Positions 45,114-54,279 of a DNA stretch of 64,000 nt are shown one piece after another; positions within the stretch are counted from its first letter, which is position 1; each line of letters starts with the position of its first letter. Below the pieces are notes generated by a model. The model was not told where the DNA came from, did not search any database, and saw nothing but the letters and a program-made list of their open reading frames with translations. The DNA comes from an uncultured Roseovarius sp. (GTDB lineage Bacteria > Pseudomonadota > Alphaproteobacteria > Rhodobacterales > Rhodobacteraceae), in the NCBI GenBank assembly GCA_951812895.1, contig OX638333.1:424366-488365 (forward strand). Reading direction: 5' to 3'. Position numbers and translations under genes: made by a program.

Positions 45114-45705
45114 CCCCGGCCCGGGCAGGAGACGGTACCAACTGGGAGGCGGTCAGACAGCTGCTCGTGGCATCTTTCGCATATATGGAACCAAGGCTTG
45201 GCCATCCGTCTCGCGCCGCACAATCTACGGCCTCTGATCTCGCCGACGAAGCAAGGCAGGGAACGTGTTGGATCATTTCCGATCAGGCTAGGCTGTTGGC
45301 CTGCCTCTTTACGCGCCCGTCTCGCGACCACCCCACCGCATACTACCTAAAGCGGTTTTCGTTAAACCTGAATCAGGTCTGGCGAAAAACGTCCCGCCAA
45401 CGCATTGATGTTGCACCGTTTCTCAAAAACCTGATGCCTCAGGTTTATTGCGAAACGCTCTAGGCAAGCTGGCCGTGGCTGTTGCAGCGCGCGGCAGAGG
45501 GTTGGCACGCATGTTGGTAGAAACCGCCGCCGTTGAAGCACGACAGGCCCGCTACGAGGCTCTGACCCTTGATACCGGCAACGCTTTCCCCGAGCTTCAC
45601 GAAACCTTTGCCCGGCTCGGCTTTGGTGCACCCATACCTCGCAAAGGCGAGCCGGGGACCGTTACGTTAATGCAACCTCTCAAAATTGCTCGCCGCCATG
45701 GCTGA
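45110..45705 (+). pseudogene. GNAT acetyltransferase gene broken by a MITE
   Basis: Starts with GTG overlapping the cobN stop (GTGA) and encodes NWEAVRQLLVASFAYMEP onwards. The frame enters the inserted repeat after HPTAYYL and stops at 45461-45463. After the repeat, a GNAT tail continues: GKLAVAVAARGRGLARMLVE (acetyl-CoA motif) and FARLGFGAPIP. Removing 45350-45462 joins the halves into one 160-residue frame. It was presumably cotranscribed with cobN. Confidence 0.85.
45348..45462. mobile_element. MITE-like palindromic element with TA flanks (115 bp)
   Basis: The ends are imperfect inverted repeats. The left reads TAAAGCGGTTTTCGTTAAAC; the right, read inward, is TAGAGCGTTTCGCAATAAAC. Both continue CTGA-...-AGGT. 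TA stands at both borders, fitting mobilisation by an IS630/Tc1-type transposase. It has no coding capacity. A diverged partial relative lies at 23643-23700. Confidence 0.75.
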
Positions 45706-45746
45706 CACTGGCGTCTTAGCAAGCTGCACAACGAAACAAGCAAATC

Positions 45747-46686
45747 CTATTCCGCATCCTCGGCAATAAACTGAAATAACCTGTCCGCACGCTTCTTCAA
45801 AAGCGCCTGACCATCCCTTTCAGACCAGTCGTAAATGCCTTTTCCCGTTTTCAGGCCAAAATGCCCCGCCTTGACCAACTCAGTCACCGCCTCAGGCGAT
45901 TCAGTGATATTGTCCAGCGACGGGAACAGAAATTCCGCAAACGTATGGATAATGTCCAGTCCCCCAGCCTCGGCCGATTCAATCGGCCCCGTATCGGAGT
46001 ATCGCCGTCCGAGGGTCAACCGCATCGAGGCGTCAATCGCTTCTGCAGACGCGATCCCGTTTGCCCACATCGACCACGCTTCACGGATCAGCGCGAATTG
46101 AAGTCGATTGACGATAAACCCATCCACTTCCTTTTCCATCAGCGCAGGTGTCTGACCCACCGATTTTAAAAAACCACAGGTCCAGTCGATCACTTCACGT
46201 GATGTCTTTTCTCCGCCGCACACCTCTACCAGCGGCATCAGCTGTGCGGGATAAACAAAATGCGCTGCAATCGCGCGTTCAGGGTGGCGCAAGTTGCCCA
46301 CCATCAGGCTGATCGGTTGACCCGCCGTAGAACCAAGTACGACATCGGGCGCGCAAACACGGTCCAAACGTCCAAAAACCTCGATCTGTGTCTCACGAAC
46401 AGCCGGCACCGCCTCGATAACAAAATCCGCCTCGCCCGCGGCGTCATATTCCGTAGTGGGGGTGATCCGTGCTATCGCTGATGCGGCGTCTTCCGGGGAG
46501 CATAGTTCGCGCTCAACAAAGGCCGTAAAATTAGCCTCAACAGTTTGCATGGCACGCCCAAGGCTTTCCTCGCGACGCCCAATCAGATGCACGGACTTAC
46601 CCGCGGGAAAACACCTGCGCAATGCCCTGCCCCATCAGACCGTTCCCGATAATCGCAATGGTTTTCGTTTCTTCAAAGCTTTTCAT
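45747..46686 (-). pseudogene. 3-hydroxyacyl-CoA dehydrogenase, frameshifted near the N-terminus
   Basis: The ATG at 46686 begins MKSFEETKTIAIIGNGLMGQ, the NAD-binding strand and glycine motif (GxGxxG form). That frame ends at TAA after VFSRG. The protein continues in another frame from GKSVHLIGRREESLG through FVIEAVPAVRETQ, AAHFVYPAQLMPLVEV and GKGIYDWSERDG, all typical of HAD NAD-binding and C-terminal domains. The shift lies at about 46600-46613, next to short T, C and G runs. It could be a true inactivation or a sequencing error. Confidence 0.75.
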
Positions 46687-47025
46687 AATGTCTCCTGTTG
46701 AGCAAAGATAATTCTGCACGGCATCAAATCCGCCCAATTCAAAAGCACTAAATCAGCCTGCAACCGATGTGCTGTGCAACAACGGTTTTGCGCATCCGCG
46801 ATGTCTGCCAGATTTTCGCTGGTTATGTTAATTGCATAATTTCGAAGGAAAATATCGGAATTAGCTGAATGTTCCCCCGCTGTTTTCCCGCTCTGGATCA
46901 GTTTCGGCAATCCAAAGGGATACCTGCCGCTCCAAGGCAAACAAACCCTCGAAAGCCGCGCGAAAACGCTTGCATCCCCTGCGCCGCTTGCCCACTCTCT
47001 GCTTCGAAGACCGCAGGAGAATACA
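46687..47025. other. Divergent gap between the dehydrogenase and cobO
   Basis: About 340 bp with no convincing gene. I found no cobalamin riboswitch core here, so cobO is not obviously under direct B12 riboswitch control. Confidence 0.5.
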
Positions 47026-47634
47026 ATGACCGTAGACGCCGAACGCCACGCGATGAAGATGGCCAAGAAAAAGGCCGCCCGGGACAAGATCATGGCGACC
47101 AAGACCGATAAAAAGGGCCTGATCATCGTCCATACCGGCAAGGGCAAGGGCAAATCCTCTGCCGCTTTCGGCATGATATTCCGCTGCATCGCCCATGACA
47201 TGAAATGCGCCGTGGTGCAGTTTATCAAGGGCGGGATGTCGACGGGTGAGCGCGATCTGATCCTCGGCAAATTCTCCGACGCCTGCGCCTTTCACACCAT
47301 GGGCGAAGGCTTCACCTGGGAGACCCAGGACCGCGACCGCGACACCGAAATGGCGCAGGCCGCTTGGGAAAAAGCCAAGGAACTGATCCGCGATGAAAGC
47401 AACAAGATGGTGCTCTTGGATGAGATTAACATCGCCCTGCGCTACGACTATCTGGATATCGACGAGGTGGTACAGTTCCTGGTCGAGGAAAAGCCGGATA
47501 TGACCCACGTGGTCCTGACGGGGCGCAACGCCAAGGACGACCTGATCGAAATCGCCGATCTGGTGACTGAAATGGAACTGGTCAAACATCCCTTCCGGTC
47601 GGGGGTCAAGGCGCAGATCGGGGTGGAGTTTTAA
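47026..47634 (+). CDS. cobO: Cob(I)yrinic acid a,c-diamide adenosyltransferase
   Basis: A 202-residue corrinoid adenosyltransferase (CobO/BtuR/CobA type) that attaches the 5'-deoxyadenosyl ligand using ATP. The P-loop HTGKGKGKSSAA is at 36-47. QFIKGGMSTGE, HTMGEGFTWETQDRDRD and VLLDEINIALRYDYLD are the conserved blocks. It belongs functionally with cobQ and cobN in this window. Confidence 0.95.
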   Translation: MTVDAERHAMKMAKKKAARDKIMATKTDKKGLIIVHTGKGKGKSSAAFGMIFRCIAHDMKCAVVQFIKGGMSTGERDLILGKFSDACAFHTMGEGFTWETQDRDRDTEMAQAAWEKAKELIRDESNKMVLLDEINIALRYDYLDIDEVVQFLVEEKPDMTHVVLTGRNAKDDLIEIADLVTEMELVKHPFRSGVKAQIGVEF

Positions 47635-47819
47635 TTAATTAATGCCACCTTTATTGCTTGCATAATTTAAGTCTGCTCAGCAGGCTCTCGACGATGGGCT
47701 GCAGCAAAACTCGTTTGATCTGACTAACCAGTATTCGGGCTTGGGGGCTTGAATTCGCACAAGACGACCCTCAAACCAAAGGACTTCACAGATTTATTTT
47801 CCGGTGTGGAAAGTCCAGC

Positions 47820-48341
47820 TCAATAGAAACCTTTGACGCCCATATGGCTGGATTTCTTTATCGCTGTCTGCGCTGGCATGCGTTCAAATACGGGTCTACC
47901 AATCAAAATTCCTGTACCAATCGAACAGCTGACATATACAACCGAACCCTCCGAAAGATTCACAATCGTATTTTTCTCTTCTTCGGTGGTGGCTGATATA
48001 TTGTGTTCACCCGGCGCCAGGTCGACAACGAATGCTGAACCCGGAACGCAACGACCGGTTTCTCTCCCATCGACAAATACCTTTGGCTGGAGCGCGAGCC
48101 CCCATAAAGAGCTTCGATAAACAACCAAACGTGCCTTCCCTTTGGGCGCAGCAGATAGCGACGATACCGTAACCTTGTCGCTCTTTTCTGCCTTCGGTTC
48201 CGTGGTTTGCTTGGTTTCAGCCTGAAGCGTCGCAGTTGCTTCCGTGGCATCCGGTTTTTGCGTTACTTGCTCCGATGGCGTGTCACAACCAGCCAAGATA
48301 AGAAAACCAAGTACAACTGCGGGTAAGCGGTATGGAAACAT
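47820..48341 (-). CDS. DUF2846-type lipoprotein
   Basis: A 173-residue protein with lipobox LILAGC (Cys19). A Thr/Lys/Glu-rich linker follows, then a beta domain (ARLVVYRSSLWGLALQPKVF, LAPGEHNISATTEEEKN, VYVSCSIG) of the DUF2846 kind. It is probably anchored in the outer or inner membrane. Function unknown. Confidence 0.7.
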   Translation of the reverse strand: MFPYRLPAVVLGFLILAGCDTPSEQVTQKPDATEATATLQAETKQTTEPKAEKSDKVTVSSLSAAPKGKARLVVYRSSLWGLALQPKVFVDGRETGRCVPGSAFVVDLAPGEHNISATTEEEKNTIVNLSEGSVVYVSCSIGTGILIGRPVFERMPAQTAIKKSSHMGVKGFY

Positions 48342-48736
48342 CGGACCTCCGGGGAATTAACGAACCACTCCCTTTAGGAGAGATTTCAGACTGAATCTCG
48401 CGCTCTAATAGTGAGCGGATTCGGTGCCGTCAATCGCAAATTAAAACAACAAGCCGCTCTTCAACCACCTCCGGAAAATACTCCAGTCTGGCAGGATAGC
48501 ACGCTGATTGCCAAAGCAACTGCGAAAATTCCCGCCACGTATTATGCAAACTTTGATTGGTTGTGCTGACTAAGGCCTTTTAACGCTTTCCCATGACACC
48601 TCTGCAAGGTGCAAGTCCACGTTAGGAATGTCTTCGGGTGATGAGAAAACACTCTGGGAGTTCATGTAAAATTCCACTTACGGCCCGGCGGATCGTACCC
48701 TAATCTCTTCTTGAATCTTATCACAGGAAAACCCCC
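48342..48736. other. Intergenic region, nothing recognised
   Basis: About 395 bp with the promoters of a lipoprotein gene (minus) and a TPP enzyme gene (plus). I saw no RNA gene, clear repeat or coding frame. Confidence 0.5.
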
Positions 48737-50293
48737 ATGAACGGCGCCACCTCCCTCGTCAAAACGCTTCTGCAAAACGGCGTGGACACCGTATTCGCCA
48801 ATCCCGGCACCTCAGAGATGCATTTTGTCGCCGCGCTTGATGATCATCCTGAAATGAACTGTGTGCTGTGCCTGTTCGAAGGCGGCACAACCGGCGCGGC
48901 GGATGGCTACTACCGGATGAAACGTGATGTTGCGGGCACGCTCCTGCATCTCGCCCCCGGCTTTGGCAATGCTTTCGCCAACCTGCACAATGCCCGCAAA
49001 TCCGGCTCCGGCATCCTGAATGTCGTCGGCGATCACGCCACCCATCACCTGCGCTATGAAAGCCCGCTCAAGGGCGACATCACCGGGGTCAGCCAGGCGG
49101 TCAGCCACTGGACCCGCGTTTCCTCGGATGCGAACGCCGTGGCCGAAGATGGTGCTGCCGCCATACGAGCCGCCCGCGCAAACAATGGCCAGATCGCAAC
49201 CCTTGTCCTTCCGGCCAATACGGCCTGGGATCCCGCAGATGGCCCCGCCCTTAGTGCACCATCCCCGGCACTGCACCGTCCAGCAATGGCCGATATTGAG
49301 GCCGCAGCACATAGGCTGACCACCAAAGGGGCCGTTTTGCTGATCGGCGGGCCGGCGCTATTTGGGCCACTGCGCGAATTGGCCGGGAAAATTGCGGCCA
49401 AAACCGGATGCCGCCTGATGGCCGACACGCTGATCCCCCGCATCTCCAAAGGCGCAGGCGCCGCCCGACTGGAACAACTTGTCTATCCAATCACTCCGAA
49501 AATAGAACAGCTTCAGGGCACATCATCCATCACCCTGATCGGCACAGACCGCCCGGTCGCTTTTTTCTCTTATCCCGGAAAACCCAGCCTGCCCGAACCT
49601 GCGGATTGTGTCATGGCTGAGCTTTGCGCCTCTACCGACGATATCGCATGGACACTTGAGGCGTTGGCAGAAGCAGCTGGCGTCACCACTGCCACCCAAC
49701 CAGATACCTTTCCCCTCGATCTGCCCGCACTTCCCACCGGGGATCTCACACTGGAAAAGGTCGGGCAGGCATTGGCTGCCCTGATCCCGGAAAACGCAAT
49801 CCTGTGCAACGAATCCGTGACATCCGGCTTCCATGTCATCCCCCCAACCGCCACGGCTCGCCCGCATGACCTGCTTGCCGGAACGGGTGGGGCCATCGGT
49901 CTCTGCCTGCCCTGCGCCACGGGTGCCGCCACCGCCTGTCCGGACAGAAAGGTCATTGCCCTGACCGGCGACGGGTCGGCCATGTACACTCTGCAATCAC
50001 TGTGGACGATGGCGCGGGATAACCTCGACATTACGGTGGTCGTCTTCGCCAACCGCGGATACCAGATCCTGCGTGATGAACTGGCCAATGTCGGCGTTGA
50101 AAGCTACGGCCGCAACGCCCAGGTCATGTTCGACGTCGAAAACCCAACACTCGACTGGGTGGCGCTGGCCAAAGGTCACGGGCTTCCGGCCACTCGTACG
50201 GCGGACATGGAAAGCTTCAACCGCGCTCTGCAGGGTGGGCTGCAACAGGGTGGCCCCTCTCTCATCGAAGTCATCTGCCCGTATCCGGCATAA
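48737..50293 (+). CDS. TPP-dependent enzyme, acetolactate-synthase-like
   Basis: A 518-residue TPP enzyme. DTVFANPGTSEMHFVAALDD and the catalytic glutamate E48 (CLFEGGTTGAADGY) mark the PYR domain. VIALTGDGSAMYTLQSLWTM followed by VVVFANRGYQIL is a near-canonical PP-domain metal motif (GDG...N). It is closer to benzoylformate decarboxylase/MdlC-like and unassigned IlvB-like proteins than to true acetolactate synthase. A methanethiol-oxidase-like gene follows after 167 bp. Confidence 0.8.
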   Translation: MNGATSLVKTLLQNGVDTVFANPGTSEMHFVAALDDHPEMNCVLCLFEGGTTGAADGYYRMKRDVAGTLLHLAPGFGNAFANLHNARKSGSGILNVVGDHATHHLRYESPLKGDITGVSQAVSHWTRVSSDANAVAEDGAAAIRAARANNGQIATLVLPANTAWDPADGPALSAPSPALHRPAMADIEAAAHRLTTKGAVLLIGGPALFGPLRELAGKIAAKTGCRLMADTLIPRISKGAGAARLEQLVYPITPKIEQLQGTSSITLIGTDRPVAFFSYPGKPSLPEPADCVMAELCASTDDIAWTLEALAEAAGVTTATQPDTFPLDLPALPTGDLTLEKVGQALAALIPENAILCNESVTSGFHVIPPTATARPHDLLAGTGGAIGLCLPCATGAATACPDRKVIALTGDGSAMYTLQSLWTMARDNLDITVVVFANRGYQILRDELANVGVESYGRNAQVMFDVENPTLDWVALAKGHGLPATRTADMESFNRALQGGLQQGGPSLIEVICPYPA

Positions 50294-50460
50294 CCGGAAC
50301 ATTTCCCCAATATTCGCGCCGCATCCGGAACATCAACCTCAATGTTTCTCCGCGGATGGAAAAAATTTCAATTGTCTGACATTTGAGTTCGTGCCAGCAT
50401 TCCCCCAAGGCGTTTCCGGAAAACAGCCCCGAGAACGCGCCGCAAAGGGAGGAAAACTCA

Positions 50461-51861
50461 ATGAATCTAAGGCCTGATCCAACTTTTCACGCGACACCCA
50501 AGCTGGCGATGGAGGCACCCGCCGAATCGCTCGCCTTCACACTGATGCTCAGCCCGGATGGCTCGCAACCCGATGGGCTGGCGATTGTTGACGTCGATCC
50601 CACGTCGAAAAAATACGGCCAGATCGTACATCAGGTGATCATGCCCAACACTGGCGACGAATTTCACCATTTCGGATGGAACGCCTGTTCATCGGCTTTA
50701 TCACCGCTCACCGGGCACGCATTTCTGGAACGCCGCTATCTGATTATCCCCGGTATCCGCTCGTCGCGCATCTATGTCATCGACGTAAAGGAACCGCTCA
50801 AGGCGAAAATCCACAAGATTATCGAACCCGAAGAGGTGTTCGCCAAAACCGGCTATTCGCGTCCCCACACCATCCATTGTGGTCCTGAAGGTATCTATGT
50901 TTCCACCCTTGGCGGTGGCGGCGAGGATGGCACTGATGGCCCTCCGGGCATCTTCATCATGGATTGCGAAACCTTCGAGATCCTTGGCCGCTACGAGATG
51001 GACCGCGGCATTCAGGACAAGCACTATGATTTCTGGTGGAACCTGCCGCGCGACTACATGGTCAGCTCGGAATGGGGTCTGCCGCCACAGTTCGAAAATG
51101 GCATCGTTGCCGAAGACCTTCTGTCAAACAAATACGGTCACACGATCCATTTCTGGGATCTGCGCGCGCGCAAGAACGTCCAGTCAATCGACCTCGGCGA
51201 AAATCACCAGATGGCACTGGAAATCCGCCCTGCGCATGACCCGGCCAAAGAATATGGCTTCTGCGGCGTTGTGGTCGATACGACCAACCTGCAAGGTGCG
51301 ATCTTTACCTGGTGGCGCAACGAGGACGGAACGTTCGAGGCCAAGAAAACAGTCACCATCGACCCACACCCGGCCGATCCGGCAGACCTGCCGCCATTGC
51401 TTCAGGGCTTCTCTGCCGTCCCGCCTTTGGTGACAGATATCGACCTCAGCCTTGATGACAAATACCTCTACGTGGCCTGCTGGGGTCAGGGCGAGATGCA
51501 TCAATATGATGTCAGTGACCCGATGAACCCGGTTCTGGCCGGCAAGGTCGAAATCGGCGGCATCGTCAAAAAGACACCGCACCCCAATGGCAAGACCTTT
51601 GGCTATGGCCCGCAGATGGTTGAAATCAGCCGCGACGGCAAGCGCGTCTACTGGACCAACTCGCTCTATTCGACATGGGATGATCAGTTCTACCCGGGCG
51701 AAGGCGGCGCAGCCATGGTGATGGCCAATGTCGGTGAAAATGGCGGGCTGACGCTGGATGAAAACTTCTGGGTGGAATTCCCCGAAGGCTATCGCAGCCA
51801 CCAGATCAGGCTCGAAGGCGGCGATTGCTCGACTGACAGCTTCTGCTACCCCTCCGTCTAG
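50461..51861 (+). CDS. Selenium-binding protein / methanethiol oxidase family (SBP56)
   Basis: A 466-residue seven-bladed propeller-type protein with GGAGG before the ATG at 50461. Family motifs are HHFGWNACSSALS, YSRPHTIHCGPEGIYVSTLG, DFWWNLPRDYMVSSEWG, GHTIHFWDLR and FCYPSV at the end. Bacterial members oxidise methanethiol to formaldehyde, H2S and H2O2 in dimethylsulfide degradation, a trait common in marine bacteria. No signal peptide is evident, whereas known MtoX is exported, so the enzymatic role is inferred. Confidence 0.85.
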   Translation: MNLRPDPTFHATPKLAMEAPAESLAFTLMLSPDGSQPDGLAIVDVDPTSKKYGQIVHQVIMPNTGDEFHHFGWNACSSALSPLTGHAFLERRYLIIPGIRSSRIYVIDVKEPLKAKIHKIIEPEEVFAKTGYSRPHTIHCGPEGIYVSTLGGGGEDGTDGPPGIFIMDCETFEILGRYEMDRGIQDKHYDFWWNLPRDYMVSSEWGLPPQFENGIVAEDLLSNKYGHTIHFWDLRARKNVQSIDLGENHQMALEIRPAHDPAKEYGFCGVVVDTTNLQGAIFTWWRNEDGTFEAKKTVTIDPHPADPADLPPLLQGFSAVPPLVTDIDLSLDDKYLYVACWGQGEMHQYDVSDPMNPVLAGKVEIGGIVKKTPHPNGKTFGYGPQMVEISRDGKRVYWTNSLYSTWDDQFYPGEGGAAMVMANVGENGGLTLDENFWVEFPEGYRSHQIRLEGGDCSTDSFCYPSV

Positions 51862-51864
51862 GAC

Positions 51865-52524
51865 GTGGCTGACATAACGACAATGACGGCCCTTTGGTGG
51901 GCCGTCATTGCCTCGGGCATCTATCACGGGATCAATCCCGGCATGGGCTGGCCGCTGGCCGTGTCTGCCGCGCTGATGGAGCGAGATTACGGCAACCTCT
52001 ACAAGGCACTGGCGGCTCTCGCTTTGGGGCACCTGCTGGCTATGTCGGCGATCCTTTTTCCCTTCTCGGCCCTGTTGGTTCTGGTCCAGTGGCAGCGCGA
52101 AATTCAGATCGGCGCGGCGGTTCTGGTTATAGCGCTTGGCATCTATCTGCTGATCAACCGCCGCCATCCCCGCTTTCTGGCGCGCGTACCGCCCTCGCGT
52201 CTGGCGCTCTGGTCGTTTCTGGCGGCGATGGCCCACGGCGCGGGATTGATGCTTGTCCCGATCTATCTGGGCATCTGCAATCTGGCTCAGCAAGAGGCAG
52301 GACACCAGGCCGCCTATGCGCTGATGGGCAATTCCGCGATCAGCGCCGCCCTCGTGGCACTGACCCACACTGCCGCCATGATGCTGTCAGGCGGGGCGCT
52401 TGCGGTGGGCGTCTATCATTGGCTGGGGCTGAAGTTCCTCTCGAAGGGCTGGTTCAACCTCGATCTCGTCTGGGCTCTCAGCCTGATTGCCGTAGGTGCA
52501 ATATCACTCGCAACATTGCACTGA
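51865..52524 (+). CDS. Polytopic membrane protein following the SBP56 gene
   Basis: A 219-residue protein with about six membrane segments. It starts with GTG 3 bp after the SBP56 stop (VADITTMTALWWAVIASGIYHG). The histidines in IYHGINPGMGWPL and MAHGAGLMLVPIYLG suggest metal or cofactor sites. The tight spacing points to a function with the SBP56 protein. I do not recognise a named family. Confidence 0.75.
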   Translation: MADITTMTALWWAVIASGIYHGINPGMGWPLAVSAALMERDYGNLYKALAALALGHLLAMSAILFPFSALLVLVQWQREIQIGAAVLVIALGIYLLINRRHPRFLARVPPSRLALWSFLAAMAHGAGLMLVPIYLGICNLAQQEAGHQAAYALMGNSAISAALVALTHTAAMMLSGGALAVGVYHWLGLKFLSKGWFNLDLVWALSLIAVGAISLATLH

Positions 52525-52550
52525 CCCATTTATTGACCTCACCAGTCACG

Positions 52551-52590
52551 TTTCTTTCTTGCCCCAAATACCCCCGGGTAAGGCGCCTCC
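52551..52590 (+). repeat. Dispersed CTTGCCCCAAATACCC element, copy 5
   Basis: TTTCTTTCTTGCCCCAAATA, then CCCCCGGGTAAGGCGCC, between two convergent genes. It is the nearest relative of the cobN-internal copy. Confidence 0.6.
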
Positions 52591-52650
52591 AATGCCGCGC
52601 CAGCTGATCACGTTGCTCAGGCTTACCCGAAAAGGCGGGCTGATCCCGCC

Positions 52651-54114
52651 TCAGCGACAGCTTGACTCATCGACCTGCGCATTCAACATCACACAGTTGC
52701 ACTCTGGCGAAAGCAACGTTGTACTTTCTGTGGCCCCGACACATTCAAGCTCTGCAACCGCGTTACACTTCGCACCATTCTCGGCGGTAACCGTCACCGG
52801 CACATTCGAATGGGTGCCGTCACAAGTTGAGTTGCCAATACCGTCCTCGCAGAAATAGGCCATATACTCGACCGATGCGATGCCCGAACTCATATGCCCA
52901 CAGGCCTGATCCGCCACCCCACCCGGCGCGTCCAATTGGCTGGTCAGCTCGGCCTGAACAGACTCCAAATTCGCCTGGCTCAATCCCTGACCGTCAATGC
53001 CGACAACGCCTATATTCCCACTCCCGCTTATGCCAAAGGGATTTGTCATAGAAACCTGCTCGCCTACGGTGATACCGCCGGTGTATTCAAACAGACGGGA
53101 CATTTCACCCGGCAGCCTCTGGTGAATCGCGGCGGTCCGGCATAGCGCGTTCGCCGTTTGAACCCCGGATTGCACATCCGGCCCGCAACTCGACGAAAAT
53201 CCTGATGCGCCCTCGCTGGTTGTCGCAAGCAAACCTGCGAAGCTGTGACCTTCCGCACGCCAGCAATTGGAACCAGGCACCGCGACCACCGGTTGCAAAC
53301 TTCGCGACAGCCCCGGCACGCGCGCACCGGCACGGGTCAGCAGCAGCTCGATTTCCGTCTTAACAACACCGGTCTCATTGGCGGAATAGGCCGACGATTG
53401 GGCACACATACGACAGGTCTCGCCGACACAGCTGAGCGATGACCCGTTTTCAATCACACCCAACCCGCAAATACCCTCGTCAATACATGTGCAGTTCCCG
53501 CGATCCCCGGACCCGGACGTAAAATCGTGCGGATTGCCAACACAAATCTCACCTGACACATCAAAGGTCGGGTTCCGGATCTGGCTCTCTGATCGCTCGA
53601 ATTCCAGCGTTTGCTCGACCAGCAATTGCGGCAGCTGGCCGGGTGCAAACCCCTCTGTCACCTGTTCATAGACAAGGCGGCCATTGGACTTGGGTGTTAT
53701 GCTGACAACTGACCGCAGGGCTACCGGATACTCTCCGCGCGACGGTGTTCCTTGGGTCAGGTTGAGCGGTGCCTCGCGCCCGGAATTGCCTTTGGCCCAT
53801 GCTTCTGGGATCAGTATCGTCAATGTCCGAATGCGGCCGATCTGCGCCTTCTCCGTCAGAACTGCAGACCCGCCACATATTTTCGGGTCAGCCGATCTGA
53901 TCTGACAGCCGGTCACTTCAAGCAATTCGGCACGGTGCGGGACCAGGTTGCGGAAAAAACGATAGCCGCGGCACGCGCCGTCAAAAAAGATTTTGCTCCC
54001 GCTGCAGGAGAGTTGCAAATTCTCGGTGCCCCTGCTGACAGTTTGCGCAACTACTGGTACCGCACCGGAAAGCATCGGAAAAATTAGAGCAAAAAATACA
54101 AAGTAGCACCGCAT
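52651..54114 (-). CDS. Cys-rich secreted protein, unknown (487 residues)
   Basis: A clear signal peptide (FVFFALIFPMLSGAVPVVAQ). The mature protein has more than twenty cysteines in local clusters (NCTCIDEGICGLG, CVGETCRMCAQ, CWRAEGHSFAG, ECNCVMLNAQV). This suggests many disulfides in the periplasm or on the surface. The cysteine-rich layout recalls conjugation (TraN-like) or adhesin proteins, but no transfer gene is near and I cannot assign a family. It is a single gene with its own upstream region. Confidence 0.7.
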   Translation of the reverse strand: MRCYFVFFALIFPMLSGAVPVVAQTVSRGTENLQLSCSGSKIFFDGACRGYRFFRNLVPHRAELLEVTGCQIRSADPKICGGSAVLTEKAQIGRIRTLTILIPEAWAKGNSGREAPLNLTQGTPSRGEYPVALRSVVSITPKSNGRLVYEQVTEGFAPGQLPQLLVEQTLEFERSESQIRNPTFDVSGEICVGNPHDFTSGSGDRGNCTCIDEGICGLGVIENGSSLSCVGETCRMCAQSSAYSANETGVVKTEIELLLTRAGARVPGLSRSLQPVVAVPGSNCWRAEGHSFAGLLATTSEGASGFSSSCGPDVQSGVQTANALCRTAAIHQRLPGEMSRLFEYTGGITVGEQVSMTNPFGISGSGNIGVVGIDGQGLSQANLESVQAELTSQLDAPGGVADQACGHMSSGIASVEYMAYFCEDGIGNSTCDGTHSNVPVTVTAENGAKCNAVAELECVGATESTTLLSPECNCVMLNAQVDESSCR

Positions 54115-54279
54115 ATTGATCTCCCTAACAACCAGGGGCAGTTTGAATATCGCCGCATAACACGTCTAGAGATTTTTACTTTCCCGCAAACATGGGCAAT
54201 TTTCGGCAACGGCAATTTCAACATGCGCGGATTGGGAATATCCAGTTAGCTTAAACCTGCCCTGCAGCACCCTGTTGGG

